A stretch of 64,000 nt of DNA. Source: Sphingomonas bacterium. GTDB taxonomy: Bacteria > Pseudomonadota > Alphaproteobacteria > Sphingomonadales > Sphingomonadaceae. Under the pieces are notes generated by a model that saw only the letters and a program-made list of their open reading frames with translations, was not told where the DNA came from and did not search any database. A program made the position numbers and the translations under genes. Positions 44,224 to 54,218 of this stretch are shown in pieces (the first letter of the stretch is position 1; each line of letters opens with the position of its first letter). The stretch lies in NCBI GenBank assembly GCA_030149245.1, contig JASBRX010000011.1, positions 62,001-126,000 on the forward strand, given 5' to 3'.

Positions 44224-47043
44224 ATGCGGTTCACTGTTCGCCGTAGCGGCGCACGCCTGCTGGCAGCCACTTCCGCCCTTGTTATCGCTACCGCCGCCCA
44301 GGCGCAGGACGCGCCGGCCGAGCCTGCTGCTGGCGAGGATGAGGAAATCGTCGTCACCGGGTTCCGCGCCTCGCTCGACGCCGCGCTCAACGTGAAGCGC
44401 GACTCGGTCGCCGCGGTTGATGCGATCGTCGCCGAGGATATCGCCAAATTTCCCGACCAGAACCTCGCCGAATCGCTCCAGCGCATTCCCGGCATCGCGA
44501 TCCAGCGCGACGGCGGCGAAGGGCGAGCGATCACCGTGCGCGGCCTTGGCTCGCAGTTTACCCGCGTCCGCGTGAACGGGCTTGAGACGATCACCACCAG
44601 CAATGACGGCGCCGCATCGAACCGCGACCGCGCATTCGACTTCAACGTGTTCGCGTCGGAACTGTTCAGCTCGATCGTGGTGCACAAGACCGCGTCCGCT
44701 GACCTGGACGAAGGCTCGCTCGGCGCAGTTGTCGACCTCAACACCGGCAACCCGCTCAAGGGCAAGGAAGGCTTCACCTTCGCTGCATCGGCGCAGGGCA
44801 GCTATAACGACCTGTCCGACACCTGGGGTCCGCGCGTCGCCGGCCTGATCGGGTGGAAGTCGCCCGACGGCACGCTCGGTGCTTCGGTCTCCGCCGCCTA
44901 TCAGAAGACCACGACCAAGGAGATCGGCAACAACACCGTCCGCTGGGCGCAGGCGCGCTTCGATTCGGTCAACGGCACCAACTGCTTCACCACCGCCAAC
45001 AGCGGCGGCACCTATGTTCCCAGCGCCGCATGCGATCAGGCCGCTCTGGCGTTCCACCCGCGCATTCCGCGCTATGGCGAAATCACGCATGATCGCGAGC
45101 GTCTGGGCCTGACCGGCAGCATCCAGTGGTCGCCGAGCGACGCGACCAAGGTTTCGATCGACGCGCTCTATTCCAACTTCAAGGCCGACCGCCGCGAGAA
45201 ATGGGGCGAAGTGCTGCTGCGTTCGAACGAACGCTCCATCAACGTCGTCAACCCGGTCTATGACAGCAACAACAATATGATTGCTGCCACGCTCAACGAC
45301 GCGTGGGTGCGGACCGAGCATTTCCTGAAGCAGAGCGAAACCGAATTCTATCAGATCGGCGCGACCTGGGATCAGGACGTCACCGACAATTTCCGCTTCA
45401 CGCTGATCGGCGGCTATTCGCGCTCGAACGCGGATGTCCCGGTCGAAACCACGATCGTGTTCGATGACCGCGATGCCCAGGGCTATAGCTACGACTATCG
45501 CAACATGCAGGCGCCGACGCTGACCTTCGGGACCAGCGTCACGACGCCGGGCAACTTCCAGCTCGCCGAAATCCGCGATCGCCCATCCAACGTGCTCAAC
45601 CAGTTCCGCAATGCGCAGCTGCGCACCGAATGGGACGTGACCGACAATTTCATGGTCAAGGCCGGCGCGGTATGGCGGCGCTATAACTACGACATCGTCG
45701 CGTTTACCCGTGACACGGCGGTGTGCGGCAATGGCGGCGTCGATCGCGTGCTCGGCACGCTGACCTGTTCGCCGACCAGCCTGTTCGGTCCGACCGCCGT
45801 CTATGGCTTCCCGGTCACGGCGGCGCTGTCGGAGCTGTTCACGCTGACCGGCTCCAATGCGCCGTCGGGCACGACTACCAGCTGGCTGATCCCCAACCTC
45901 GAAGCCGCCACGGCCTATACCAACCTTTATGGCCGCACCGCAGCGCTCGACGTCGGCAATAATCGCGGCGTCGTCGAGGAAACGACCGGTGGCTATCTCC
46001 AGTTCGATGCCAAGGGCGCGATGTTCGGGCTCGATTATGCCCTGAACGCAGGCATCCGCTATGTCCGCACCGACCAGTCGTCCTACGGGATCAACAGCGG
46101 TGTCGTGGTCACGGTCGAGCGCGACTATGAGGACTGGCTGCCCTCGTTCAACCTCGCCCTCTATCCGTCGAACGACATCATCATTCGCGGCGCCATCGCC
46201 AAGGTGATGACGCGTCCCTCGCTCGGCAATTTGACGCCGGGCGGTTCGGCCGATGGCTTCAACTATCGCGTCACCAGCGGCAATCCGTTCCTGCTGCCGT
46301 TCCGCGCGACCAATTTCGACCTGGCGTTCGAATGGTATTTCGCGCCCCAGTCGATCTTCTCGGTCGCGCTGTTCAAGAAGGATGTCGCGAGCTTCCCGGT
46401 CGCGATCACGCGCACCGGCACCTTCACCGAAACCGGCCTGTCGCCGTCGGTGCTCGTGCCGTCCTCGCCCGCAGCGCTTAACCCGATCCAGCAGTCGCAG
46501 CCGATCTGGACGATCGCCACCACCGGCAACGGCACTGGCGCATCGCTGGAAGGCGTCGAAATCGCGCTGCAGGCGCCGTTCAAGTTCCTGCCCGGGTTCC
46601 TGTCGAATTTCGGCGGTATCGTGAACGCAACCTTTGTCGACAGCTCGGCGACCTATACTCAGCAGGGTCCGGCGACGACGCCGGGCGGATCGCTGCCGTC
46701 GGTCACGGTCGAGAACACGCTCTACGGCCTGTCGAAGAAGCAGTACAATGCGACCCTCTATTACGAGGACAGCAAGTTTAGCGCGCGCGCATCGGTCAGC
46801 TATCGTGACGGCTTCACCGACGCAGGTTCGGGCACCGGCAACATCTTCGAAGGCTATGAAGCGATCACCAATGTCGATGCCTCGGTGCGCTACAAGCTGA
46901 CCGACTATCTCGAGCTGTCGGTTGAGGGGACCAACCTCACCGACGCCTATCGCGAGCGCTGGACCGACATTACCGCGCGTCGCAACTATGAAAGCAACCA
47001 TTTCGGCCGCACGATCCTGGTGGGCGCGCGGATTAAGATGTGA
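44224..47043 (+). CDS. TonB-dependent outer-membrane receptor
   Basis: 939 residues from ATG 44224, after GAGAGGGGAATATCA; reading further upstream in frame would cross operators and lacks a signal peptide. Signal peptide ends near AAQAQ, TonB-box region EEIVVTGFRASLDAAL, plug with LQRIPGIAIQRDGGEGRAITVRGLGSQF, and a barrel ending RTILVGARIKM. It resembles the divergent receptor at 40569-43817 but is about 140 residues shorter. It starts an operon with an acetyl-esterase-like hydrolase and GH43, so its ligand is likely a substituted side-chain oligomer, e.g. arabino- or xylo-decorated fragments (inference). Confidence 0.92.
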   Translation: MRFTVRRSGARLLAATSALVIATAAQAQDAPAEPAAGEDEEIVVTGFRASLDAALNVKRDSVAAVDAIVAEDIAKFPDQNLAESLQRIPGIAIQRDGGEGRAITVRGLGSQFTRVRVNGLETITTSNDGAASNRDRAFDFNVFASELFSSIVVHKTASADLDEGSLGAVVDLNTGNPLKGKEGFTFAASAQGSYNDLSDTWGPRVAGLIGWKSPDGTLGASVSAAYQKTTTKEIGNNTVRWAQARFDSVNGTNCFTTANSGGTYVPSAACDQAALAFHPRIPRYGEITHDRERLGLTGSIQWSPSDATKVSIDALYSNFKADRREKWGEVLLRSNERSINVVNPVYDSNNNMIAATLNDAWVRTEHFLKQSETEFYQIGATWDQDVTDNFRFTLIGGYSRSNADVPVETTIVFDDRDAQGYSYDYRNMQAPTLTFGTSVTTPGNFQLAEIRDRPSNVLNQFRNAQLRTEWDVTDNFMVKAGAVWRRYNYDIVAFTRDTAVCGNGGVDRVLGTLTCSPTSLFGPTAVYGFPVTAALSELFTLTGSNAPSGTTTSWLIPNLEAATAYTNLYGRTAALDVGNNRGVVEETTGGYLQFDAKGAMFGLDYALNAGIRYVRTDQSSYGINSGVVVTVERDYEDWLPSFNLALYPSNDIIIRGAIAKVMTRPSLGNLTPGGSADGFNYRVTSGNPFLLPFRATNFDLAFEWYFAPQSIFSVALFKKDVASFPVAITRTGTFTETGLSPSVLVPSSPAALNPIQQSQPIWTIATTGNGTGASLEGVEIALQAPFKFLPGFLSNFGGIVNATFVDSSATYTQQGPATTPGGSLPSVTVENTLYGLSKKQYNATLYYEDSKFSARASVSYRDGFTDAGSGTGNIFEGYEAITNVDASVRYKLTDYLELSVEGTNLTDAYRERWTDITARRNYESNHFGRTILVGARIKM

Positions 47044-47057
47044 CCGAGAGAGGGGGC

Positions 47058-48083
47058 ATGGCGGATCGGAACGGGGTTCCCCTTCGACCCGACCGCCGTG
47101 CATTTCTCGTAACCGCCGGAGCGGGGGCGGCGCTGCTGGCGTCCGCCACCGCTCATGGCCAGACTGCTCCGCCGGCCACCGGAACGCCGGGGCCGGCGGG
47201 GCTTCCCGACCCGACCGAGACGATCGACCTGTGGCCCAAGGGTGCGCCGGGCATGCCCGCCACGCCCCCGGTGGAGACGGTCATCGAACGCAGCACCGAC
47301 CGCGACCTGTCCGACCGCGCCGTGCTCGGCATTTCCCGCCCGCGCATGGTCATGTTCCGCCCGCACCGCCCCAATGGTGCCGCGGTGCTGATCACCCCCG
47401 GCGGCGGCTATCGCCACATCGTCATCGATAAAGAGGGCTATGAGCTTGGCCGCTGGCTGTCGGCGCGCGGCTTCACCGTCTTTGTCCTCTTCTACCGCCT
47501 GCCCGGCGAAGGCTGGGCCGCCGGACCCAATGTCGCACTTGCCGATGCGCAGCGCGCGATGCGGCTGATCCGCCACCGCGCGCGCGACTATGGCATCGAT
47601 CCGCAGCGCGTCGCCGCGATGGGCTTTTCCGCCGGCGGGCATCTGTGCGCCGACCTGCTCACCCGCTTCGACGCGCGGATCTATGACCCCGTCGACACCG
47701 CCGACCGGCACAGCGCCCGTCCCGACGCCGCGGCGCCGATCTACCCCGTGATCACCATGACCGGGCCGCATGCCCATGCCGGGTCGCGCAACTTGCTGAT
47801 CGGCGCGAATGCCGACGCCGCGCTGGAGGCAGCGCATTCGCCCGACCGCAACGTCCCCGCGAACGCTCCGCCGGTATTCCTGCTCCATGCCGAGGACGAC
47901 ACTGTCGTGCCGGTGGAGAACGCGCTGCTGCTCCGTGCAGCGCTGCGGGCCAAGGGCATTCCGGTCGAAATCCATCTCTTCGCCCATGGCGGCCATGGCT
48001 TTGGCCTGCGCAAGACCTTGGGCAAGCCCGTCGCCGTCTGGCCGGACTTGTTCCTCGCCTGGGCAACCGGCATCCTCGTCTGA
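47058..48083 (+). CDS. Exported alpha/beta hydrolase, acetyl-esterase-like
   Basis: About 341 residues from ATG 47058, preceded by GAGAGAGGGGGC; a GTG at 47040 overlapping the receptor stop is less likely. Tat-type signal DRRAFLVTAGAGAALLASA. Alpha/beta-hydrolase core with ITPGGGYRHI (oxyanion loop), nucleophile elbow GFSAGGH, aspartate in HAEDDTVVP and histidine in HGGHGFG. This is the pattern of bacterial endo-acetylesterases that deacetylate xylan or pectin. It sits 14 bases after a TonB receptor and 16 bases before a GH43 gene, supporting removal of acetyl groups from imported or surface oligomers. Confidence 0.87.
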   Translation: MADRNGVPLRPDRRAFLVTAGAGAALLASATAHGQTAPPATGTPGPAGLPDPTETIDLWPKGAPGMPATPPVETVIERSTDRDLSDRAVLGISRPRMVMFRPHRPNGAAVLITPGGGYRHIVIDKEGYELGRWLSARGFTVFVLFYRLPGEGWAAGPNVALADAQRAMRLIRHRARDYGIDPQRVAAMGFSAGGHLCADLLTRFDARIYDPVDTADRHSARPDAAAPIYPVITMTGPHAHAGSRNLLIGANADAALEAAHSPDRNVPANAPPVFLLHAEDDTVVPVENALLLRAALRAKGIPVEIHLFAHGGHGFGLRKTLGKPVAVWPDLFLAWATGILV

Positions 48084-48099
48084 ACAATAGGGAAGTGCC

Positions 48100-49695
48100 A
48101 TGCGTATCAACCGCCGCGACCTGATCGGTGCTGCTACGACGGGTAGCGCTATCACCCTGGCCCCGGCGACTACAGCGGGAACGCGCCGCCAGCCCCCCGC
48201 CCCCGACTGGAAGCGCGGCTTCGACAATCAGCGTATCCCGGACCTTGGCGACGGCCGCTTCCTCAACCCGTTGATGGCGGGCGACCATCCCGATCCGACG
48301 ATCCTCAAGGACGGGGAGGATTATTACATGACCTTCTCGACCTTCGACTCCTATCCGGGGCTGGTCATCTGGCACTCGCGCGACCTGATCAATTGGCAGC
48401 CGGTCGGCGCGGCGCTTACGAAGAACATCGGATCGGTGTGGGCGCCGGAGCTATGCAAGCACAATGGCCGCTATTTCCTCTACATTCCGACCAAGGGGCC
48501 GAACACCAGCTGGGTGATCTGGGCCGACAAGATCGAGGGGCCGTGGAGCGATCCGATCGACTTGAAGCTCCCCAACCATATCGACCCCGGCCATGCGGTG
48601 GGCGAGGACGGATCGCGCTGGCTGTTCCTCTCCGGCGGCGACCGCGTCCGCCTGTCCGACGACGGCCTCAGCCGCATCGGCGAGCCCGAGCATGTCTATG
48701 ACCCGTGGCGCTATCCCAAGGACTGGATCGTCGAGGGCTTCGCGCCCGAGGGGCCGAAGATCACCCGACACAATGGCTGGTTCTACATGATCACCGCGGT
48801 CGGCGGCACTGCGGGTCCGCCGACCGGCCATATGGTCATCGCCGCGCGTTCCAAATCAATCCACGGGCCGTGGGAGAACTGCCCGCACAACCCGCTGGTC
48901 CGCACCACATCCCTACAGGAAAAATGGTGGTCACGCGGCCATGCGACCCTGGTCGAGGGGCCGGGCGGCGACTGGTGGAGCGTCTATCACGGCTATGAAA
49001 ATGGCTATTGGACGCTCGGGCGTCAGGCGCTGCTCGATCCGATCGAATGGACCGATGACGGCTGGTTCCGCATGAAGGGCGGCGACCTGTCGCAGCCGAT
49101 TGCCAAGCCCAAAGGCGGCACGAAGAGCGGCCCTCACGGCATGAAGCTGTCGGACGATTTTGCGACGCTGGACATCGGGGCGAAGTGGAATTTCTTCCGC
49201 CCCGCCCCCGATGAGCGCAGCCGCGCACGGGTCGCGAACAATGTCCTGCACCTCGACGCGCGCGGCACCGCGCCGTCATCCTCCTCCCCGCTGCTGCTGA
49301 TCGCCGGCGACCCCGCCTATCGGTTCGAATGCGATATCGAGATCGCACCGGGCGGCACCGCCGGGCTCATCCTGTTCTACGACGACAAGCTCTATTGCGG
49401 CCTCGGCTTCGACGAGAAGCGCTTTGTCACGCACCAATACGGCATCGAGCGCGGCCGCCCAGCCAATCCACATGGGCGCAAGCTGCGGATGCGGGTGACC
49501 AACGACCGCCACATCGTCACCTATGACACCAGCGACGATGAGGGAAAGACCTGGCACCGCTTCGACCGCGGCATGGAAGTGTCGGGCTACCATCACAATG
49601 TCCGCGGCGGCTTCCTGATGCTCCGCCCCGGCCTCTATTCGGCCGGTGCAGGCACCGCGACGTTCGCCAATTTCCGGTTCGAGGCGCTAGGCTGA
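48100..49695 (+). CDS. GH43 family glycoside hydrolase
   Basis: 531 residues. Tat-like leader (INRRDLIGAATTGSAITLA). The five-bladed propeller (about 52-345) has MAGDHPDPTILK with the catalytic base aspartate, SVWAPELCKHNGRYFLYI, and the acid glutamate in DWIVEGFAPEGPKI near 208. A C-terminal beta-sandwich (about 360-531) with LSDDFATLDIGAKWNFF and YDDKLYCGLGFDEKRFV is the module often found after GH43 xylosidases and arabinofuranosidases. It would release xylose or arabinose from side chains. Last gene of the receptor-esterase-GH43 operon; transcription converges with the FixJ-type regulator 48 bases on. Confidence 0.9.
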   Translation: MRINRRDLIGAATTGSAITLAPATTAGTRRQPPAPDWKRGFDNQRIPDLGDGRFLNPLMAGDHPDPTILKDGEDYYMTFSTFDSYPGLVIWHSRDLINWQPVGAALTKNIGSVWAPELCKHNGRYFLYIPTKGPNTSWVIWADKIEGPWSDPIDLKLPNHIDPGHAVGEDGSRWLFLSGGDRVRLSDDGLSRIGEPEHVYDPWRYPKDWIVEGFAPEGPKITRHNGWFYMITAVGGTAGPPTGHMVIAARSKSIHGPWENCPHNPLVRTTSLQEKWWSRGHATLVEGPGGDWWSVYHGYENGYWTLGRQALLDPIEWTDDGWFRMKGGDLSQPIAKPKGGTKSGPHGMKLSDDFATLDIGAKWNFFRPAPDERSRARVANNVLHLDARGTAPSSSSPLLLIAGDPAYRFECDIEIAPGGTAGLILFYDDKLYCGLGFDEKRFVTHQYGIERGRPANPHGRKLRMRVTNDRHIVTYDTSDDEGKTWHRFDRGMEVSGYHHNVRGGFLMLRPGLYSAGAGTATFANFRFEALG

Positions 49696-49743
49696 CGCTG
49701 TGTCGGCTTCGCTGACGCGGTGCCGCAGGAACTGAGAACGCCG

Positions 49744-50394
49744 CTATTCGTCCACGATTGGTCCGCTCGGCTTGATCTCCGCCTCGATTGCCATCCGCAC
49801 GACCTCGGCCAGCGTGCGCACGCCGAGCTTGACCATCAGGTTCGCGCGATAGCTCTCGACCGTGCGGAACGACAGGTCGAGCCGCCGCGCGGTCATCTTG
49901 GCGGACTGGCCCATCATCATGCCGTAAACCACCTCCAGCTCGCGCGGGGTCAGCGGCGCGAACCGCTCGCGCGCGGCGGCCAGCTTTTCGCGGCTCGCGG
50001 CAACGGTCATCCGGCGCACCTGCGCGATCGCGATACACTCCTTCAGCGTGTCGAGCTGAACCGGCTTTTCGACGAAATCGACCACCCCGGTGCGCAGCGC
50101 GGCAACCGCCGTCGCGATGCTGCCGGTGCCGGTCAGCATGACCACGACATGGCGGCTGTTGCGATCGACCAGCGCGGTGTGGACCTGCATCCCGTTCATC
50201 CCCGGCATGGTCAGATCAAGCACCACGCAGCCCGGCGCCAGATCGGCCTGCACCGCCAGGAACGCCTCGCCGCTGGCAAAGCCCTGTACCGCATAGCCCG
50301 CTTCCGCCAGCGCATCGGCGAGTTCGTCACGCAGGGCGGTATCGTCATCGACCAGATAGACGGGGTCGGCAGGGCTGGCGGCGGGGTCGGTCAT
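49744..50394 (-). CDS. FixJ/LuxR-type response regulator
   Basis: About 216 residues. ATG 50394 overlaps the kinase stop (ATGA) and follows GTGGAGGCTCAC. Receiver domain (about 10-125) with VDDDTALRDEL, phospho-acceptor D60 in VVLDLTMPGMNG, and the FVEKPVQ lysine. C-terminal LuxR helix-turn-helix (about 150-205) with LTPRELEVVYGMMMG and TARRLDLSFRTVESYRANLM. It is the output partner of the membrane histidine kinase encoded immediately upstream. Targets unknown; a palindrome in front of the kinase gene is a candidate site. Confidence 0.92.
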   Translation of the reverse strand: MTDPAASPADPVYLVDDDTALRDELADALAEAGYAVQGFASGEAFLAVQADLAPGCVVLDLTMPGMNGMQVHTALVDRNSRHVVVMLTGTGSIATAVAALRTGVVDFVEKPVQLDTLKECIAIAQVRRMTVAASREKLAAARERFAPLTPRELEVVYGMMMGQSAKMTARRLDLSFRTVESYRANLMVKLGVRTLAEVVRMAIEAEIKPSGPIVDE

Positions 50395-52619
50395 GTGAGC
50401 CTCCACGGATGAGACAGCGGAAAGGTGAGCGTCAGCGTCGCCCCTACCGCGTCATCATTATTGGCAAGGGTGATGGTGCCGCCGATCTCGTCGACGATCT
50501 GACGACAGATGAACAGGCCAAGGCCTGTGCCCTTGCCCGACGGCTTCGACGTGCTGAACGCGTCGAACGGCGAGTCGGCCAGATCATCGACCAGCCCGGT
50601 CCCATCGTCGCGGATCGCGACTGCGACATGATGCGCGGTTTTGGTGATGTCGATCCGGATCGCGCCGGCGGTCAGTTGTTCGGCGCGCGCCTGTTCGATC
50701 GCGTCGGCGGCATTTTGTAGCGCATTGACGATGATTTGCTCGATCCCGATGCGCGGCAGCATCATCGGTCCGATCTCCGGCCCGGGGACGATGGTCAGGT
50801 CGATCCCGCGATTCTGCAGCACCGGGCGCATGAAGCGCGCGGCATCGTGAATCGCCTGCACCAGATCGGTCGGCTCGCGATCGCCGCGCTCTTCGCGGGC
50901 ATAGGCCGATGTCCGCTCAATGATCGCGGAGGCGCGCGCAACCTGCTCCAAAATGCGGGTGAACTTCTCACCGGCCCGGTCACAGGCTGGCGGGTCGCGG
51001 CGCAGCATCGTCGCGCCATTCTCTGCCGCGAGCGAGATGGTGAACAGCGGCTGGCGCAGCTCGTGGCTCAGCGCCGATGCCATGCCGCCCAGCTCGATCA
51101 GCCGGGCGTTATGCAGCATCTTGGTCTGCATCGCCTGTGCCGCACGCAGCCGCACCAGACAGCCGAACCGCCACTCATGCGTCTCCGCATCATAGTCATG
51201 CGCCAGCAACAGGAACCAATGCTGGCTGTCCGATCCGGCAAGGCGCAGCTCGGTCATGATATCGTTGGTTCCGCGCAGCGAAATCAGCGCGCTGCGGTCC
51301 GCCGGATTGAACGGGACGACGCGCTGACACGCCCCTGCCCCCGGCGTCAGCTCCAGGAAGCGCAGCGCATCATCCTCGATCCGCAGGCCACTCAACAGCC
51401 GCAGGTCGATCGCGTTGCGCAGCTCGTCGACCGTGCGTGCCAGCCGCTCGCGCTCTTCATCGGCGTCGAGATAATCGTCCGTCGCCTGGCGCAGCATGTT
51501 CAGCACTGCGTTCGATTCGATGAACGGAGCTTCGTCGCGCGGAAAGCGCTGGCGCGCCGCAAAGCTCTGCACCGCCGCGTCCCACAAGCGCATCGATCGT
51601 CCCAGCGCGCGCCGGAACCCGAACAGCGCCAGCTCGACCAGAACGAGATAGGCCATCAGCGGCGACAGGCCCGTGAAAATCTCGCCAAAGCTTTCCAGCA
51701 CCAGCGGGCGGGGCGACACCAGCACCGTTAGATCGCCATCGCGTCCAGCAACGACGCAGACCCGCAGCCAATAGGTAAAGGTGTTGCGGTCGTCCGGTCC
51801 GCCCTGATCCCCGCGATCGGTGCGGGTGCAGCCCAATTGCTTTGCCCCCGCCGCGATGTCGCGCGTCGGAACCACGATCAGCGGCAACTCGACCGCCGAT
51901 CCAGCAACCCGGATATGCGGTGGCAATGGTATGTCGGGCGCGGCCGCGCGCGTGTCGGACACCACGGTCTGGATCTGATCCTCGACGATCGTCAGCCGGT
52001 CGCGCACATTGGTCAGATTGCCGATCAGGAACAAGGTCGCAGCCCCGGACACGGCCACCGATACGACGGCGTTGAGCGACAGCTGCAGTGACAACATCCG
52101 CGCCCGCTCCAGCCCCAGGCCCGACGCGCGGCGGACGATCAGCAGCGTGACGATGTCGGCAATCCCGGCCAGGGTCACCTCACACAGGATCTTGCGGAGC
52201 AGCAGCAATGCCGTCACTTCCATCGGGCTATTGTAGCTGAACCGGAACAGCAACACCGCCACCAGCGTGCCGAAGCTCAGCTGATAGAACAGGGTGACGG
52301 TCGAAAAACTGATCTGGCGCGGGCGCGACCACGCGACGGCCAGCACATGGCCGATCGCCAGCATGATCGAATAGCCATGGCCCCACCACAGGATCGACGG
52401 CGCCATCGTCAGCACGGCGGTGATCAGCCCCCCGCGCAACCCGAACCAGCGATAGGCGACGAGGTAGAAGAGCGGCCCCAGATAGAATTCAAATCCCGGC
52501 GCGATGACGAACCGGCTGCTCGATAACCACACCGCGCCAGCCAGCGCGACCAGCCACAAAGCGATCGCTGCAATGCGTGCCGGCGGGATCAGGGCAATGG
52601 CGCGTGGCAGTGCGATCAT
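50391..52619 (-). CDS. Integral-membrane sensor histidine kinase
   Basis: 742 residues. The N-terminal part has about five to six membrane segments (12-200), a periplasmic or loop region (about 210-310), another membrane segment (about 320-345), a cytoplasmic region, then the kinase core. The H-box GGMASALSHELRQPLFTI lies near 525, the N-box NALQNAADAI near 645 and GTGLGLFICRQIVDE near 700. The HELRQP variant is typical of FixL-like kinases that pair with FixJ-type regulators, and the partner gene follows with an ATGA overlap. The signal sensed cannot be inferred; no PAS or heme motif was recognised. Confidence 0.9.
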   Translation of the reverse strand: MIALPRAIALIPPARIAAIALWLVALAGAVWLSSSRFVIAPGFEFYLGPLFYLVAYRWFGLRGGLITAVLTMAPSILWWGHGYSIMLAIGHVLAVAWSRPRQISFSTVTLFYQLSFGTLVAVLLFRFSYNSPMEVTALLLLRKILCEVTLAGIADIVTLLIVRRASGLGLERARMLSLQLSLNAVVSVAVSGAATLFLIGNLTNVRDRLTIVEDQIQTVVSDTRAAAPDIPLPPHIRVAGSAVELPLIVVPTRDIAAGAKQLGCTRTDRGDQGGPDDRNTFTYWLRVCVVAGRDGDLTVLVSPRPLVLESFGEIFTGLSPLMAYLVLVELALFGFRRALGRSMRLWDAAVQSFAARQRFPRDEAPFIESNAVLNMLRQATDDYLDADEERERLARTVDELRNAIDLRLLSGLRIEDDALRFLELTPGAGACQRVVPFNPADRSALISLRGTNDIMTELRLAGSDSQHWFLLLAHDYDAETHEWRFGCLVRLRAAQAMQTKMLHNARLIELGGMASALSHELRQPLFTISLAAENGATMLRRDPPACDRAGEKFTRILEQVARASAIIERTSAYAREERGDREPTDLVQAIHDAARFMRPVLQNRGIDLTIVPGPEIGPMMLPRIGIEQIIVNALQNAADAIEQARAEQLTAGAIRIDITKTAHHVAVAIRDDGTGLVDDLADSPFDAFSTSKPSGKGTGLGLFICRQIVDEIGGTITLANNDDAVGATLTLTFPLSHPWRLT

Positions 52620-52734
52620 CGCGCCTCCCCCGCAACGCGCTGCGTGCCGATGCCATCGATGATCAACGCCCTCACCATCGACTCCCCCTAGCGCAACGTC
52701 GTCATCCTATCGTTAATCCCGCCACACGCGATTC

Positions 52735-52748
52735 CCGTAAGAATACGG
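52735..52748. promoter_or_regulatory. Palindrome in the gap between kinase and PhoX-like genes
   Basis: CCGTA-AGAA-TACGG, a perfect five-base inverted repeat with a four-base centre, in the 191-base divergent gap. It lies 116 bases upstream of the kinase start and 63 upstream of the PhoX-like start. Size and spacing would suit a LuxR/FixJ-type regulator dimer. Confidence 0.4.
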
Positions 52749-52810
52749 TCAAATTGAAATTGCATGGTCAGGTCCGTCCGATGCAAGAAGCGCGCGACTG
52801 GAGCTATCCC

Positions 52811-54178
52811 ATGACCTTCGACATCAGCCGCCGCACCTTTGCCGCCGGGCTTGCCGCCAGTGCCTTTGCCGGGCTGGCCCGCATGCCCGCCATCGCGGCG
52901 GCGCCGAGCGCGCCCGGCTATGGCCCGTTGCGCGCGGACCCGGCGGGCCTGCTCGATCTGCCACAGGGCTTCAGCTACCGCGTCATCTCCCAGCTGGGCG
53001 ACGCGATGGACGACGGCTTCGTCGTCGGTGACCGCGCCGATGGCATGGGCTGTTTCGCAATCGACCGCCGCCGCGTCGCGCTGGTCCGCAACCATGAGTT
53101 GCAGGTGAAGCACCAGAAGACCGGCCCGTTCCAGCGCGGCGACGCGGCTGGAATTGCGACCTATGACCACGACGGCGACGGTCGGCCGCTGCCGGGCGGC
53201 ACCAGCACGCTGATCTACAACCTTGCCACCGGTCGGGTCGAGCGCCAGCATCTGAGCCTCGCCGGCACGATCCGCAACTGCGCGGGCGGGAACACGCCCT
53301 GGGGCAGCTGGCTGACGTGCGAAGAAGACATGACCCGCGCGGGCAAGAACGTGGGCAAGGACCATGGCTGGATCTTCGAAGTCCCGGCGCGCGCGCGCGG
53401 GCTGGTCGATCCGGTGCCGCTCACCGCAATGGGCCGCTTCAACCATGAGGCCGCTGCGGTCGATCCGCGCACCGGCATCGTTTATCTGACCGAGGATCGC
53501 GAGGATGGGCTGTTCTACCGCTTCCTCCCCGACCGGCCGGGTCAGCTGGCGCGTGGCGGGCGGTTGCAGGCGCTCGGCCTGCGCGACCGGCCCGAAGGGG
53601 GCGACACGTCGAACAAGGAGGGGCGCCGCGACATCAGCGTCGGCGCTTGGAAGGCGGCGCGCTGGATCGACCTGACCGGCACCGACGCCCCCGACGACGA
53701 TCTGCGCCTGCGCGGGCACAAGGCGGGCGCGGCGCGCTTCGCCCGTGGCGAGGGCATCCATTGGGGCGATGGCGAGTGCTATTTCACCTGCACCTCGGGC
53801 GGGGCCAAGGCGCTGGGACAGGTGATGCGCTACCGCCCCTCCCCGCGCGAAGGCCAGCCGGGCGAAACCGACGCGCCGGGCATGGTGCAGCTGTTCGTCG
53901 AATCCACCGATCCGCAGATGTTCAACTATGGCGACAATCTGACCGTCGGCCCGAACGGCCACCTGATCGTGTGCGAGGATCAATATACCGACGTCGTCGA
54001 TAACTATCTGCGCGGCGTGACGCCGGATGGCGCGCTCTACCCGGTCGCGCGCTGCCGGGTGCAGACCGAGCTGGCAGGTGCGTGCTTCTCGCCCGACGGG
54101 TCGACGCTGTTCGTCAACATCTACAGCCCGGCCAAGACGCTGGCGATCACCGGGCCGTGGCGCAGTGCGGTCGCGTAA
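52811..54178 (+). CDS. PhoX-like (DUF839) exported phosphatase-family protein
   Basis: About 455 residues from ATG 52811. Tat signal SRRTFAAGLAASAFAGLA near 6-23. The beta-propeller body shows DGMGCFAIDRRRVALVRNHEL, NCAGGNTPWGSWLTCEED, FNHEAAAVDPRTGIVYLTEDR and SPDGSTLFVNIYSPAKTLAITGPW, the segments that define PhoX/DUF839 proteins. PhoX enzymes are calcium/iron alkaline phosphatases. The chain is shorter than well-studied PhoX, so it may be a related phosphatase with other specificity. It is divergent from the histidine kinase and could be its target. Confidence 0.87.
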   Translation: MTFDISRRTFAAGLAASAFAGLARMPAIAAAPSAPGYGPLRADPAGLLDLPQGFSYRVISQLGDAMDDGFVVGDRADGMGCFAIDRRRVALVRNHELQVKHQKTGPFQRGDAAGIATYDHDGDGRPLPGGTSTLIYNLATGRVERQHLSLAGTIRNCAGGNTPWGSWLTCEEDMTRAGKNVGKDHGWIFEVPARARGLVDPVPLTAMGRFNHEAAAVDPRTGIVYLTEDREDGLFYRFLPDRPGQLARGGRLQALGLRDRPEGGDTSNKEGRRDISVGAWKAARWIDLTGTDAPDDDLRLRGHKAGAARFARGEGIHWGDGECYFTCTSGGAKALGQVMRYRPSPREGQPGETDAPGMVQLFVESTDPQMFNYGDNLTVGPNGHLIVCEDQYTDVVDNYLRGVTPDGALYPVARCRVQTELAGACFSPDGSTLFVNIYSPAKTLAITGPWRSAVA

Positions 54179-54218
54179 CCGCTCTTGCCGCTTGCCCCGA
54201 AGGCATTAGGCTGGGGCG

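Noticed and set aside
47040..47057. GTG start of the acetyl-esterase-like gene overlapping the receptor stop
   Set aside because: The ATG at 47058 has a strong GAGAGAGGGGG ribosome site and gives a cleaner Tat signal, so the overlap start is less likely.
44221..47103. 960-codon open frame on the minus strand
   Set aside because: Antisense of the second TonB receptor; the plus-strand protein has signal peptide, plug and barrel features.
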